From assembly GCA_021106915.1 (NCBI GenBank), contig JAIOTH010000067.1, positions 1-6,199 on the forward strand: a DNA stretch of 6,199 nucleotides. The letters are read 5' to 3'. This document shows positions 1 through 6,199 of this stretch, piece after piece. The position numbers were made by a program, and so were the translations under genes. The DNA is from a bacterium (lineage in GTDB: Bacteria > Patescibacteriota > Patescibacteriia > UBA1558 > S5-K13). Each line of letters begins with the position of its first letter. The stretch's first letter is position 1. The notes beneath the pieces are model-generated. The model saw nothing but the letters and a program-made list of their open reading frames with translations. It was not told the DNA's origin and made no database searches.

Positions 1-56
1 ATGATGGAAGTTCTTCTCTTTTAGCTAAAAAACTACTAATTAAATTATTAAAGTAA
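1..56 (+). CDS. 3' end of an upstream gene (partial; possibly UDP-GlcNAc 2-epimerase-like)
   Basis: Reading from base 3, 17 sense codons run to a TAA at 54-56 and give DGSSSLLAKKLLIKLLK. The stop lies only six bases before the TTG start of the flippase gene, the tight spacing expected of one operon, so this is most likely the C-terminus of the preceding gene. The Asp-Gly followed by small residues and then an amphipathic helix resembles the end of WecB-type UDP-N-acetylglucosamine 2-epimerases, which commonly finish with a Gly-Asp-Gly-(small) helix. With 17 residues this identity is only a guess; other sugar-nucleotide enzymes or glycosyltransferases could end the same way. The other two forward frames stop at once (TGA at 2-4) or at 22-24. 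Confidence 0.5.
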   Translation, partial: DGSSSLLAKKLLIKLLK

Positions 57-62
57 TAATTA

Positions 63-1517
63 TTGAAACTATTAAATATAATTAATAATTCTATATTTAT
101 ATTCACAATATGTAGATATTTTGGATATGGATTGCAAGCGATTCGTAGTATTTTAATCGCCAAAATACTAGGCCCCCATTTTTTCGGTATATGGGGGTTT
201 CTTATGATGGTTGAAAAATATTTATTTATGACAAGCTTTGGAGTACCCAATGCGCTTAATCTTGAACTATCAACTAATTCTTCAGATAATTTCAGCGAGA
301 AAAAAAAAATAGTTGGGAGTGGATTATTTATAATCATTATAGTAGCAGTCGTTCTATTTGTTTGTGGGTTCGGGGTAAAGTTTTTAAATATAAAAACGTT
401 CGAACCATATTTGCTGGGCAAGTATATTAATTATTTGATATTGCTTTCGATATTAAACCATTTCAAACAGATTTTGATCATCTATCGATTACAAGGGAAA
501 TTAAATAAAAATATATTAAGTGACTTGTTTTTAGCGATATCTCTTTTGTCAATCATTTATTTCTTCCGAGAAGAAAGTCTAATACAAGCTTTACTTTTAA
601 CGAATATCGTTGCAATTTTTATTTCGATAATAGTATTTTTGATTCATATCCCCATCCCCTTATCCATTATATGTGATATCGAGCTTTTAAAAAGAATTCT
701 GTTAATTGGTATTCCTTTGGTTGTTTATAATTTTAGTTTTTATTTGATATCTCTATCCGCCCGCACAGTTATTAGTTGTTATTATTTAGTTGAAGAAATG
801 GGCTATTATTCTTTCGCCACCACATTAAGCAATGTATCCTTTTTAGGTATTAATGCAATCGTTTGGGTTTTATTCCCAAATATTTTAAATAAAATTAAAG
901 AAGGGACTGTTCAAAAAGTTACATACCAAGCTGTTGCTAAAATAAACACCCTATATGAAACTTCGGTATTTTTAATTATATATGGAATGATATTAATATC
1001 ACCTGTGATTTTTTATTTTCTACCCGAATACAAACAAGCAGAATCCGTGTTGAGCATTTTACTTTTGTCACAGGGCTTTTTTTCAATTTCATTTGGATAT
1101 CGAAGTTTAGCTCTCGCCAGAAGAAAACAAAAAATTGTTGCTGCTTCAGCGATTATGGCATTTATAATTGTAGTTATATGCAGTTTGTTTTCATCTTATT
1201 ATAACCTCGATTATAAATGGATTGCTGTTTCTGTTTTAATCGGTTCATTTTTTTATGCAATTTTTCAAACCATTATAGGGACAAAGATACTGCAAATAAA
1301 TGGTTTTTCCTGGATTGGTTATTTGCCCTTGGGATCAATAATTGCAGTATTTTCTGCATTATTACTTATTGTTTTAGATTTGACATTTTGTGGAGGGGTT
1401 TTGGGATTATTTATATTTATTATAACAAACAAGAATCGCCTAAAATCCCTCTGGGTTTTTTTATATCAAAAAATATCTGGTCAATCTGAGTTTATTATTG
1501 AAAATTTAATAAAATAA
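63..1517 (+). CDS. Wzx-type polysaccharide flippase (MOP superfamily)
   Basis: This 484-residue, strongly hydrophobic protein should flip undecaprenyl-diphosphate-linked repeat units across the inner membrane. I count about 12-14 membrane segments by eye, near residues 11-33, 40-60, 87-108, 119-141, 150-168, 173-197, 211-232, 247-275, 300-321, 326-345, 358-378, 385-407, 419-438 and 443-456. The N-terminus carries the family's hallmark: a first helix, an Arg (R28), then IAKILGPHFFGIWGF at residues 32-46, matching the usual A+.LGP..+G.... pattern. Length is normal for the family. The start is TTG at 63, because an in-frame TAA lies at 57-59 and the next in-frame Met is residue 48, which would delete the conserved first helix. 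No Shine-Dalgarno site is visible, only A/T-rich sequence. It follows the preceding stop by six bases. The family call is firm; the sugar carried cannot be read from sequence. Confidence 0.92.
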   Translation: MKLLNIINNSIFIFTICRYFGYGLQAIRSILIAKILGPHFFGIWGFLMMVEKYLFMTSFGVPNALNLELSTNSSDNFSEKKKIVGSGLFIIIIVAVVLFVCGFGVKFLNIKTFEPYLLGKYINYLILLSILNHFKQILIIYRLQGKLNKNILSDLFLAISLLSIIYFFREESLIQALLLTNIVAIFISIIVFLIHIPIPLSIICDIELLKRILLIGIPLVVYNFSFYLISLSARTVISCYYLVEEMGYYSFATTLSNVSFLGINAIVWVLFPNILNKIKEGTVQKVTYQAVAKINTLYETSVFLIIYGMILISPVIFYFLPEYKQAESVLSILLLSQGFFSISFGYRSLALARRKQKIVAASAIMAFIIVVICSLFSSYYNLDYKWIAVSVLIGSFFYAIFQTIIGTKILQINGFSWIGYLPLGSIIAVFSALLLIVLDLTFCGGVLGLFIFIITNKNRLKSLWVFLYQKISGQSEFIIENLIK

Positions 1518-1522
1518 AAAAA

Positions 1523-1554
1523 TGCAATTCGAAATCAATTGATTTTGTGTTGCA
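1523..1554 (+). other. Intergenic hairpin (32-base dyad) between flippase and GT-C-like gene
   Basis: The 54-base gap between the two genes holds a near-perfect dyad centred between 1538 and 1539. The core AAATCAATTGATTT (1532-1545) is a perfect 14-base palindrome. The outer arms TGCAA (1523-1527) and TTGCA (1550-1554) also pair. As RNA, the four bases between core and arms add one C-G and two G-U pairs with one U-U mismatch, giving a stem of about 14 positions closed by an AAUU loop. No T-run follows, so it is not a classical intrinsic terminator. It could be an mRNA-stabilising or processing hairpin, or a DNA site for a dimeric regulator. Confidence 0.6.
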
Positions 1555-1571
1555 ATACTAAATATTAATAA

Positions 1572-2936
1572 ATGATATTTAAATATATATTAAAAATAAG
1601 TGCTTATACCATATTATTGTATATAAGCATTGGTATTCTATTTATAAATTCCATTGGTGATAATTTTTATTTATATATCCTTAATTTTACATCAACATTA
1701 ACATATCTAATTTTACTATTATTGGTCACTCATAACAAAATACACTTAAAGACTAATGCATTAATTTTTATTATTTTTGTTAATAATCTACTATTTGTAG
1801 GTCTGTATAATGCCTCATTCTTTTTTAAACATGAAAATTTTTTTGCTTTTGCAGCTGTCGATTCTTTACAATATCATTCTATCGCTACAAATATGGCAGG
1901 TTCTTCTTTTTTAAACTCCTTCCATTTTATTCCACAACATTGGGATATTGATGATTATGGTTTTCCAATATTTGTAAGTCTTATTTATCGGGTAATAAAC
2001 TCTCCTCTGGCAGTTAATTTTGTGAATGTTGCTATTAATGCTGTAACTATATTTTTTATGTATAAAATTGGCATATCTTTTTTAACCAAAAGATATGCTC
2101 AATTTGCAGCAGTGGTGTTTGGTGCTTCCACATATTCCATTTTTTTTCAGTCTAGCGGATTAAAAGAGCCCTTAATGATTTTTTTAATAACTGGCAGCTT
2201 TTATTACTATTATAAATACACTCATTTTAATAAAAATATTTATTTAATATTTTCAGTGTTATGGTGCTTATCTGTTTTTTTATTTAGAGTACCGTTAGTA
2301 TATTTTATTATTATTTCGATACTTTTTGCTGAATTCATCAGGCTTGATTTTATTCAAAATTTGTTAAAATTAAAGATAAATTATAAATTGTTAATAATAA
2401 TATCAATCATTTTACCAGTTACTATTTTTTTATTATATACAAAATTTTATTTAATAAACAAATATAGCTCTGATATTGTTTTAATAAGTTCTACTAAACA
2501 ATCAGACTTTCCGAATTATAGCTATTTGTTCGTCTATTTGAATTCAATCATTTCTGCTTTTTTGGGGCCTCTACCTACAATAGTTCCTTTCAGTAAAAAT
2601 TTAAATTTGTCGGTTTTATCAGGATCATTAATACTAAGGGTGTATTTAGGTCTGTTTTTCATTATTGGGATTTTGAATGCCAGAAAAAATAAATTAATTA
2701 TTCCGATTGCTGTTTTCTGTATATTAGAGATGAGTATCCTTTCACTTATACTACATTCTTTTGAGGTGAGAAAATGTTATCCACATTATCCTTTAATGAT
2801 ATTGGTTTCCATTTATGGTCTTCAAAGTATACACATCAATTACGATAAATACTATTTAACAAGAAAGATTATGGTGTTGTACAATCCAGCGGTTTTTTGT
2901 TTGATTTTTTTCTGGAATTATTTCAGAATTCAATGA
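1572..2936 (+). CDS. Multi-spanning GT-C-like membrane protein, candidate polysaccharide polymerase/glycosyltransferase
   Basis: This 454-residue integral membrane protein has about 10-12 predicted helices. Its pattern resembles lipid-linked-sugar glycosyltransferases of the GT-C/PMT_2 (ArnT-like) group. After two or three N-terminal helices, a loop has Asp97 and Tyr101 (VDSLQYHSIA), then an acidic DIDDYGFP stretch at 125-132, where this family places its catalytic Asp/Glu in the first outer loop. Further on, LKEPLMIFL at 197-205 resembles the family's ..EPL...L helix start, FRVPLVYFI at 238-246 the Arg-Pro helix, and FEVRKCYPHYPLMIL at 397-411 the late Arg...P.L helix. LGPLPTIVP at 331-339 recalls a G-P-F-P motif of bacterial polymerase-like membrane proteins. 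The start is fixed by an in-frame TAA directly before the ATG. Its position after the flippase fits a Wzy role, but this is inference; it could instead add a side-branch sugar. Confidence 0.7.
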   Translation: MIFKYILKISAYTILLYISIGILFINSIGDNFYLYILNFTSTLTYLILLLLVTHNKIHLKTNALIFIIFVNNLLFVGLYNASFFFKHENFFAFAAVDSLQYHSIATNMAGSSFLNSFHFIPQHWDIDDYGFPIFVSLIYRVINSPLAVNFVNVAINAVTIFFMYKIGISFLTKRYAQFAAVVFGASTYSIFFQSSGLKEPLMIFLITGSFYYYYKYTHFNKNIYLIFSVLWCLSVFLFRVPLVYFIIISILFAEFIRLDFIQNLLKLKINYKLLIIISIILPVTIFLLYTKFYLINKYSSDIVLISSTKQSDFPNYSYLFVYLNSIISAFLGPLPTIVPFSKNLNLSVLSGSLILRVYLGLFFIIGILNARKNKLIIPIAVFCILEMSILSLILHSFEVRKCYPHYPLMILVSIYGLQSIHINYDKYYLTRKIMVLYNPAVFCLIFFWNYFRIQ

Positions 2937-2980
2937 TTCGGTATTTAACTTCTAATTAAAGATTAAACATATTATAATTT

Positions 2981-3014
2981 TTGACTTTTTTAGAACAAAC
3001 GCATAATGTATACT
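2981..3014 (+). promoter_or_regulatory. Weak promoter candidate in the 97-base gap before the GT2 gene
   Basis: The gap 2937-3033 is the largest complete one in the window and very A/T-rich. It contains TTGACT at 2981-2986, followed after 17 bases by TAATGT (3004-3009), with a better -10-like TATACT overlapping at 3009-3014 but at 22-base spacing. TACTTTTT (3011-3018) also approaches the Bacteroidota -7 element TAnnTTTG, though no TTTG lies at the expected distance upstream. The gap holds no clear hairpin terminator. In such A/T-rich DNA hits like these arise by chance, so this is only a possibility; read-through from the upstream genes is equally likely. Confidence 0.2.
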
Positions 3015-3033
3015 TTTTTTTCAATAGCAATGC

Positions 3034-3918
3034 ATGGTAAATAAAGATACAATGAAATATACAATAATAACGCCAGTTAAAAATGAAGCATCTTATATAC
3101 GTTATACGATAGAGTCTGTTATATCTCAATCAATAATACCTCTCGAATGGATCATAGTTGATGATGGTTCTACCGATGAAACTTTACTGATATTGAGAGA
3201 ATTTGAAAGCAAAAATGATTGGATAAAGGTTATTGAGAATAAAACGAAACATGAAGACAGATCTGGTGGTGCTAAAGTTGTACGGGCGTTTTATGTTGGC
3301 TTTCAAGAAATTACAAATCATGACTATGAGTTCATAGTCAAATTAGATGGTGATCTAAAGCTTCCTTCTAATTATTTTGAAGAAGTTTCGAATGCTTTTA
3401 TCAATAATCCTAAAATAGGGATTTGTGGCGGGTATATTTTAAATAAAATTGAGAATAGATATATTGAAGAAATTAAAAAAGATTATCATGTAAGAGGGGC
3501 ATTTAAAGCTGTAAGGAAAAAGTGTTTCGAAGAAATAGGTGGCTTTAAAGAAATATGGAATTGGGATGGATTAGATCTCATGGAAGCATTTCGGTTGGGT
3601 TGGAAATCAAAAGTTCTTGATTTGCCTGTAATACACTATAAACCCACAGCATCAGCATACAACCCGGTCAAATTTCAATTTAAGTGTGGGCGATATGCTT
3701 ACAAGTTGCGAAATAATTTTATGTTAACTTTTTTTAGATCTGCTAGAGTCATAAATAAAAAGCCTTATTTTTTTTCCACTCTTTTATATTTATCTGGATA
3801 TTTTTATTCTTATTTGAAAAATGAAGAGGCAATAATCAACAAAGAGCTTGGGGATTATACAAATAGTTTTCATATTAATAGGATAAAAAAGCTTATTAAA
3901 AAGAAAATGAGACTATGA
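3034..3918 (+). CDS. GT2-family glycosyltransferase (GT-A fold)
   Basis: This soluble, cytoplasm-facing enzyme should transfer one sugar from a nucleotide-sugar donor to the growing lipid-linked repeat unit. It shows the GT2 order of motifs, numbered from the ATG at 3034: an N-terminal beta strand TIITPVKNEASYI (10-22), IIVDDGSTDET (40-50) with the nucleotide-binding DDGS, LDGD (104-107) as the metal-binding DXD motif, GG at 169-170 in the substrate loop, and WDGLDLMEAFRLGWKS (177-192) carrying the usual ED/LD-type catalytic region and Gly-Trp turn. The basic C-terminus (KKLIKKKMRL) may touch the membrane. An in-frame TAG at 3025-3027 limits the start to ATG 3034 or ATG 3052. The second gives MKYTIITPVKNE, the common family beginning, and is the likelier start (288 residues). 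Donor and acceptor are unknown. Confidence 0.9.
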   Translation: MVNKDTMKYTIITPVKNEASYIRYTIESVISQSIIPLEWIIVDDGSTDETLLILREFESKNDWIKVIENKTKHEDRSGGAKVVRAFYVGFQEITNHDYEFIVKLDGDLKLPSNYFEEVSNAFINNPKIGICGGYILNKIENRYIEEIKKDYHVRGAFKAVRKKCFEEIGGFKEIWNWDGLDLMEAFRLGWKSKVLDLPVIHYKPTASAYNPVKFQFKCGRYAYKLRNNFMLTFFRSARVINKKPYFFSTLLYLSGYFYSYLKNEEAIINKELGDYTNSFHINRIKKLIKKKMRL

Positions 3919-3952
3919 AATCAATCTAATAAACAGTCAGAATAATTAACAC

Positions 3953-3959
3953 AAAGGAA
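3953..3959 (+). promoter_or_regulatory. Shine-Dalgarno-like AAAGGAA upstream of the DUF354 gene
   Basis: AAAGGAA lies in the 55-base spacer, with about 14 bases between it and the ATG at 3974. This is longer than the usual 5-9, so its use is uncertain. It is the only purine-rich GGA site placed before a gene start in this window; the other starts have only A/T-rich leaders. Confidence 0.3.
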
Positions 3960-3973
3960 CGACAGATTATATC

Positions 3974-5080
3974 ATGAGAAAAAAAAAGTTTTTGTTTTTC
4001 TTTGTGCATCCTGCTAAATTCCATTTGTCCAGGATTACAATCAATGCCTTGAAGGAAAAAGGTCATCAGGTTGATATAATAATAACTGGAAGAGATATCC
4101 TTGAAGAACTCATTATAAACGAAGGGTGGGATTACACAAAGATATTTCCAAAAGGAAGAAAATTAAAGGGAATGCATGTCTGGCTGAGCGCAGCCATTTT
4201 TTCAATTTTGACTATTGTAAAGCTTTTTAAATTAACCTGGGGAAAAAAATATGATTTTTTCATATCAGATGACTTCTTGTCATTTATAGGAAGAATTAAT
4301 GGAACAAAATCAATTTTTGTAACAGATGACGATTTAAGGGCAGTCCCTGAATCAGTAATACTGATGATATTTGCCCATTATATCTTAGCTCCAGATATTT
4401 GTGACTTGGGTAGGTATAACCAGAAAAAATTAGGGTATTATGGATATAAATCTCTTTTTCATCTTCATCCGAATCACTTTAAGGCAGATATCTCAAAAAT
4501 AAACTCTGAACTCAGAGAAAAGCCTTATTTTTTTATCAGAACTGTATCAGCAACCTCGACGCATGATGTGGGGAAACGAGGTATTGATGATAATGCCTTG
4601 CGAAAAATTATTAAGACCCTTGAGCCTCACGGGAGAGTGGTTCTTAACTCGGAAAGAAAACTTCCTCCTGATCTGGATGAACATGTAATCAGCTTTCGTA
4701 AAAATGATATTAGCCATTTTATTTTTTATGCAACATTATTTATAAGCGATAGCACAACTATGTGTGCCGAAGCTGCCGTTCTTGGGATACCTGCAATAGA
4801 ATTTGACGATTGGTTCGCTGACTTCAAACAATACCAGGAGTTGAATCAAAAATACCAGTTACTATATGGGTTTGGAATAGATGAAGAAGTGGAAATGCTT
4901 GAAAAGATAAATGACCTTTTAAAAACAAAAAATCTGAAGGAGACCTTTCAAGAAAGAAGAAGAAATATGCTCAAAGAAAAAATCGATGCCTCTACATTTT
5001 TAATTTGGATTTTGACTGGCTATCCAAATAGCATCACTGATTTCTTTAAACATCATTCAATTCAAAATCAATTTAACTAA
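3974..5080 (+). CDS. DUF354-family protein, predicted GT-B-fold glycosyltransferase
   Basis: The 368 residues match the DUF354 family in length (about 350) and pattern. The family has no established reaction, and its fold is thought to resemble GT-B enzymes such as MurG, LpxB and UDP-GlcNAc 2-epimerase. The N-terminal domain begins FFFVHPAKFHL (8-18), the family's His-Pro/His motif near a nucleotide-type strand, then GHQVDIIITGR (30-40). FISDDFLSFIG (96-106) and FVTDDD (115-120) follow, and HPNHFK (165-170) marks the hinge. The C-terminal domain has FFIRTVSATSTHD (186-198) and SDSTTMCAEAAVLGIPAIEF (258-277), the donor-binding Glu-rich helix and G-x-P turn typical of GT-B folds. The start is fixed by an in-frame TAA at 3947-3949. 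Nine A bases follow the start codon. It lies 55 bases after the GT2 gene and 25 before the next, so co-transcription is likely. It probably acts on a lipid-linked sugar; this is inferred from context. Confidence 0.85.
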   Translation: MRKKKFLFFFVHPAKFHLSRITINALKEKGHQVDIIITGRDILEELIINEGWDYTKIFPKGRKLKGMHVWLSAAIFSILTIVKLFKLTWGKKYDFFISDDFLSFIGRINGTKSIFVTDDDLRAVPESVILMIFAHYILAPDICDLGRYNQKKLGYYGYKSLFHLHPNHFKADISKINSELREKPYFFIRTVSATSTHDVGKRGIDDNALRKIIKTLEPHGRVVLNSERKLPPDLDEHVISFRKNDISHFIFYATLFISDSTTMCAEAAVLGIPAIEFDDWFADFKQYQELNQKYQLLYGFGIDEEVEMLEKINDLLKTKNLKETFQERRRNMLKEKIDASTFLIWILTGYPNSITDFFKHHSIQNQFN

Positions 5081-5087
5081 GCAATAA

Positions 5088-5103
5088 TTTTTTTATAAAA
5101 AAA
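5088..5103 (+). repeat. T7-AT-A7 perfect palindrome in the spacer before the last gene
   Basis: Seven T, AT, then seven A form a perfect 16-base palindrome occupying most of the 25-base gap, ending two bases before the ATG at 5106. An all-A/U stem with little or no loop would be weak as RNA, so a terminator role is unlikely. It may simply be the A-rich leader used for translation starts in Bacteroidota. Confidence 0.45.
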
Positions 5104-5105
5104 CT

Positions 5106-6199
5106 ATGTTACCATTCATCATTCAGCTGTTTTTGTTTGTCCTATCATTGGTTGGAGGTTATTTTCTTTTTGAAGAGCAGTATGGCTCGGATATTTTCTC
5201 ATCGTACTTTTATTTAATTATATTGGGGGTATGGCTACTTTCAATATGGCTTACTCATAAACATAAACCAAAATATTATCAAGAAAAGGTTAAATATATA
5301 ATAGCTCCCTATTTTACATCCGGGGTGATATTGATAATGGTTTCTTGTTTTTTGGGTTTTATATTAGAGACCAGAATAAATGGTATATTGTATATTACAA
5401 TTTTTTATTCTACAGTAGAAATACTGATTTTTTCTATGTTGCTCTATTATAAAACCAGTCAGGGAAAAGATAGTAGCAAACAAAATGGCAGTTTAAATAA
5501 TATAGAAAAATATAATCAAACAGACTTGAATATTGATCCAGATAGCCGAAAGGTGGCGGATTTATCAAAAATCAATAGGGAATCTTTGACTTTTAATAAG
5601 GATATCTTGAATGATTTGTATTGCCCAAAAAAGACAGAAGATACTATAGAAGATGGGCTAAGTCTTGTGGTGAATGATATGAATTCGAAAATAGAAAACA
5701 CCCATCGCTATGATTTAATGATTTTTAATGTAAACTTAAATGATATTAGAAAAATTAATAAGACATTGATAAAATTTTATGGTTTGATCAATGATGGCGG
5801 GTTTTTAGTGTTACCATATAAGGATTTAGAGTTGGTTGAAGATGATATCAAAGTAAAATCTTTTTTTTTGATGAAAACGATAAAAATGTTCAGTTATTAC
5901 GTTTTAAGGAGAGCATGGCCCAAAATTCCACTTATTAATAAATTTTATTTTTCAATAACAAAAGGGAAAAATAGGGTTATGTCCAGAACAGAGGTTTGGG
6001 GCAGACTTTCTTATTGTGGATTTGAAATTGTCAAAGAAATTGAAAAAAATGGTATAACATATTTAATTGCCCAAAAAATGAAAACAATTTCTGATAATCC
6101 AAATCCTTCATATTCTCCATTAATTACGCTAAACAGGGTCAGTTTAAACGGTAATATTGTAAAAATTAATAAGATTCGTTCGATGTGTCCATTTAGCGA
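5106..6199 (+). CDS. Polyprenyl-phosphate sugar-phosphate transferase (sugar transferase), C-terminus missing
   Basis: An open frame of 364 complete codons runs off the right edge without a stop. The product should start repeat-unit synthesis by moving a sugar-1-phosphate onto undecaprenyl phosphate at the inner membrane. Four hydrophobic segments (about 2-22, 34-50, 68-88, 93-114) match the N-terminal bundle of WcaJ-type enzymes. A linker (115-200) follows, then a Rossmann-like domain with RYDLMIFNVNLNDIRKINK (201-219) and NDGGFLVLP (229-237), and a basic, hydrophobic stretch (260-290). The bacterial sugar transferase domain begins near 337, with LITLNRVSLNGNIVKINKIR (339-358) and then SMCPFS, equivalent to the usual F+QxRVGxNGKxFxxYKFRTM. 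The catalytic Asp-Glu pair would lie beyond the window. The start is bounded by an in-frame TAA at 5085-5087. The usual Ser-Pro re-entrant helix before the catalytic domain is not evident, a trait I associate with a Bacteroidota subgroup. Confidence 0.8.
   Translation, partial: MLPFIIQLFLFVLSLVGGYFLFEEQYGSDIFSSYFYLIILGVWLLSIWLTHKHKPKYYQEKVKYIIAPYFTSGVILIMVSCFLGFILETRINGILYITIFYSTVEILIFSMLLYYKTSQGKDSSKQNGSLNNIEKYNQTDLNIDPDSRKVADLSKINRESLTFNKDILNDLYCPKKTEDTIEDGLSLVVNDMNSKIENTHRYDLMIFNVNLNDIRKINKTLIKFYGLINDGGFLVLPYKDLELVEDDIKVKSFFLMKTIKMFSYYVLRRAWPKIPLINKFYFSITKGKNRVMSRTEVWGRLSYCGFEIVKEIEKNGITYLIAQKMKTISDNPNPSYSPLITLNRVSLNGNIVKINKIRSMCPFS

Noticed and set aside
1..24. ATG ATG start followed by a short frame to TAG at 22-24
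   Set aside because: It is only seven codons, and the overlapping frame from base 3 reads as a plausible gene end.
1217..1489. 90-codon open frame on the + strand inside the flippase gene
   Set aside because: It lies wholly within a well-supported membrane-protein gene in another frame, and its product is Cys/Phe-rich with no recognisable pattern; it is a shadow frame.
3758..4534. 17-base match AAAAGCCTTATTTTTTT at 3758-3774 and 4518-4534
   Set aside because: Both copies encode Lys-Pro-Tyr-Phe-Phe in unrelated proteins and are mostly A/T runs; there is no longer flanking match, so chance is the simplest explanation.
5088..5103. T7-AT-A7 palindrome as an intrinsic terminator
   Set aside because: The stem is entirely A/U with no room for a normal loop, and the T-run precedes rather than follows it; the next gene begins two bases later and fits the same operon.
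5516..5701. 61-codon open frame on the - strand
   Set aside because: It is antisense to the linker region of the sugar transferase gene, which has a clear frame through the same bases. No motif or start signal supports it.
1..6199. A defence system, mobile element or other non-polysaccharide system
   Set aside because: Every gene is explained by polysaccharide assembly families. I saw no transposase, integrase, nuclease, toxin, reverse transcriptase, tandem repeat array or tRNA-like structure on either strand.

Overview
The window is a stretch of a surface-polysaccharide assembly locus. All genes lie on the + strand. The DNA is very AT-rich, and start codons are preceded by A/T-rich sequence rather than strong Shine-Dalgarno sites. 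Together with the lineage feel of the last gene, a sugar transferase of a form I associate with Bacteroidota, this suggests a Bacteroidota genome, perhaps Bacteroidales/Marinilabiliales or Flavobacteriia. That assignment is an inference from style, not a database match.

Layout from left to right: (1) the last 17 codons of an upstream gene, ending at 56, possibly a UDP-GlcNAc 2-epimerase-like enzyme. (2) A Wzx-type polysaccharide flippase at 63-1517, started by TTG. (3) A hairpin-forming spacer, then a multi-spanning GT-C-like membrane protein at 1572-2936, the candidate polymerase or lipid-linked-sugar glycosyltransferase. (4) A 97-base spacer with a weak promoter candidate, then a GT2-family glycosyltransferase (open from 3034, probably starting at 3052) ending at 3918. 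(5) A DUF354-family GT-B-like protein at 3974-5080. (6) A polyprenyl-phosphate sugar-phosphate transferase starting at 5106 and still open at the right edge. This last gene has four N-terminal membrane segments, and its catalytic domain is cut off just after it begins.

Read as a pathway, the last gene would load the first sugar phosphate onto undecaprenyl phosphate. The GT2 and DUF354 proteins would extend the repeat unit on the cytoplasmic face. The flippase would move the lipid-linked unit across the inner membrane, and the GT-C-like protein would polymerise or decorate it on the outer side. This is a recognisable Wzx/Wzy-style layout, not an obviously new system. The points worth a second look are the unassigned membrane protein, the DUF354 protein of unknown chemistry, the unusual form of the initiating transferase, and two intergenic palindromes. 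No RNA genes, CRISPR arrays, insertion sequences or attachment sites are visible. No gap between genes exceeds 100 bases.
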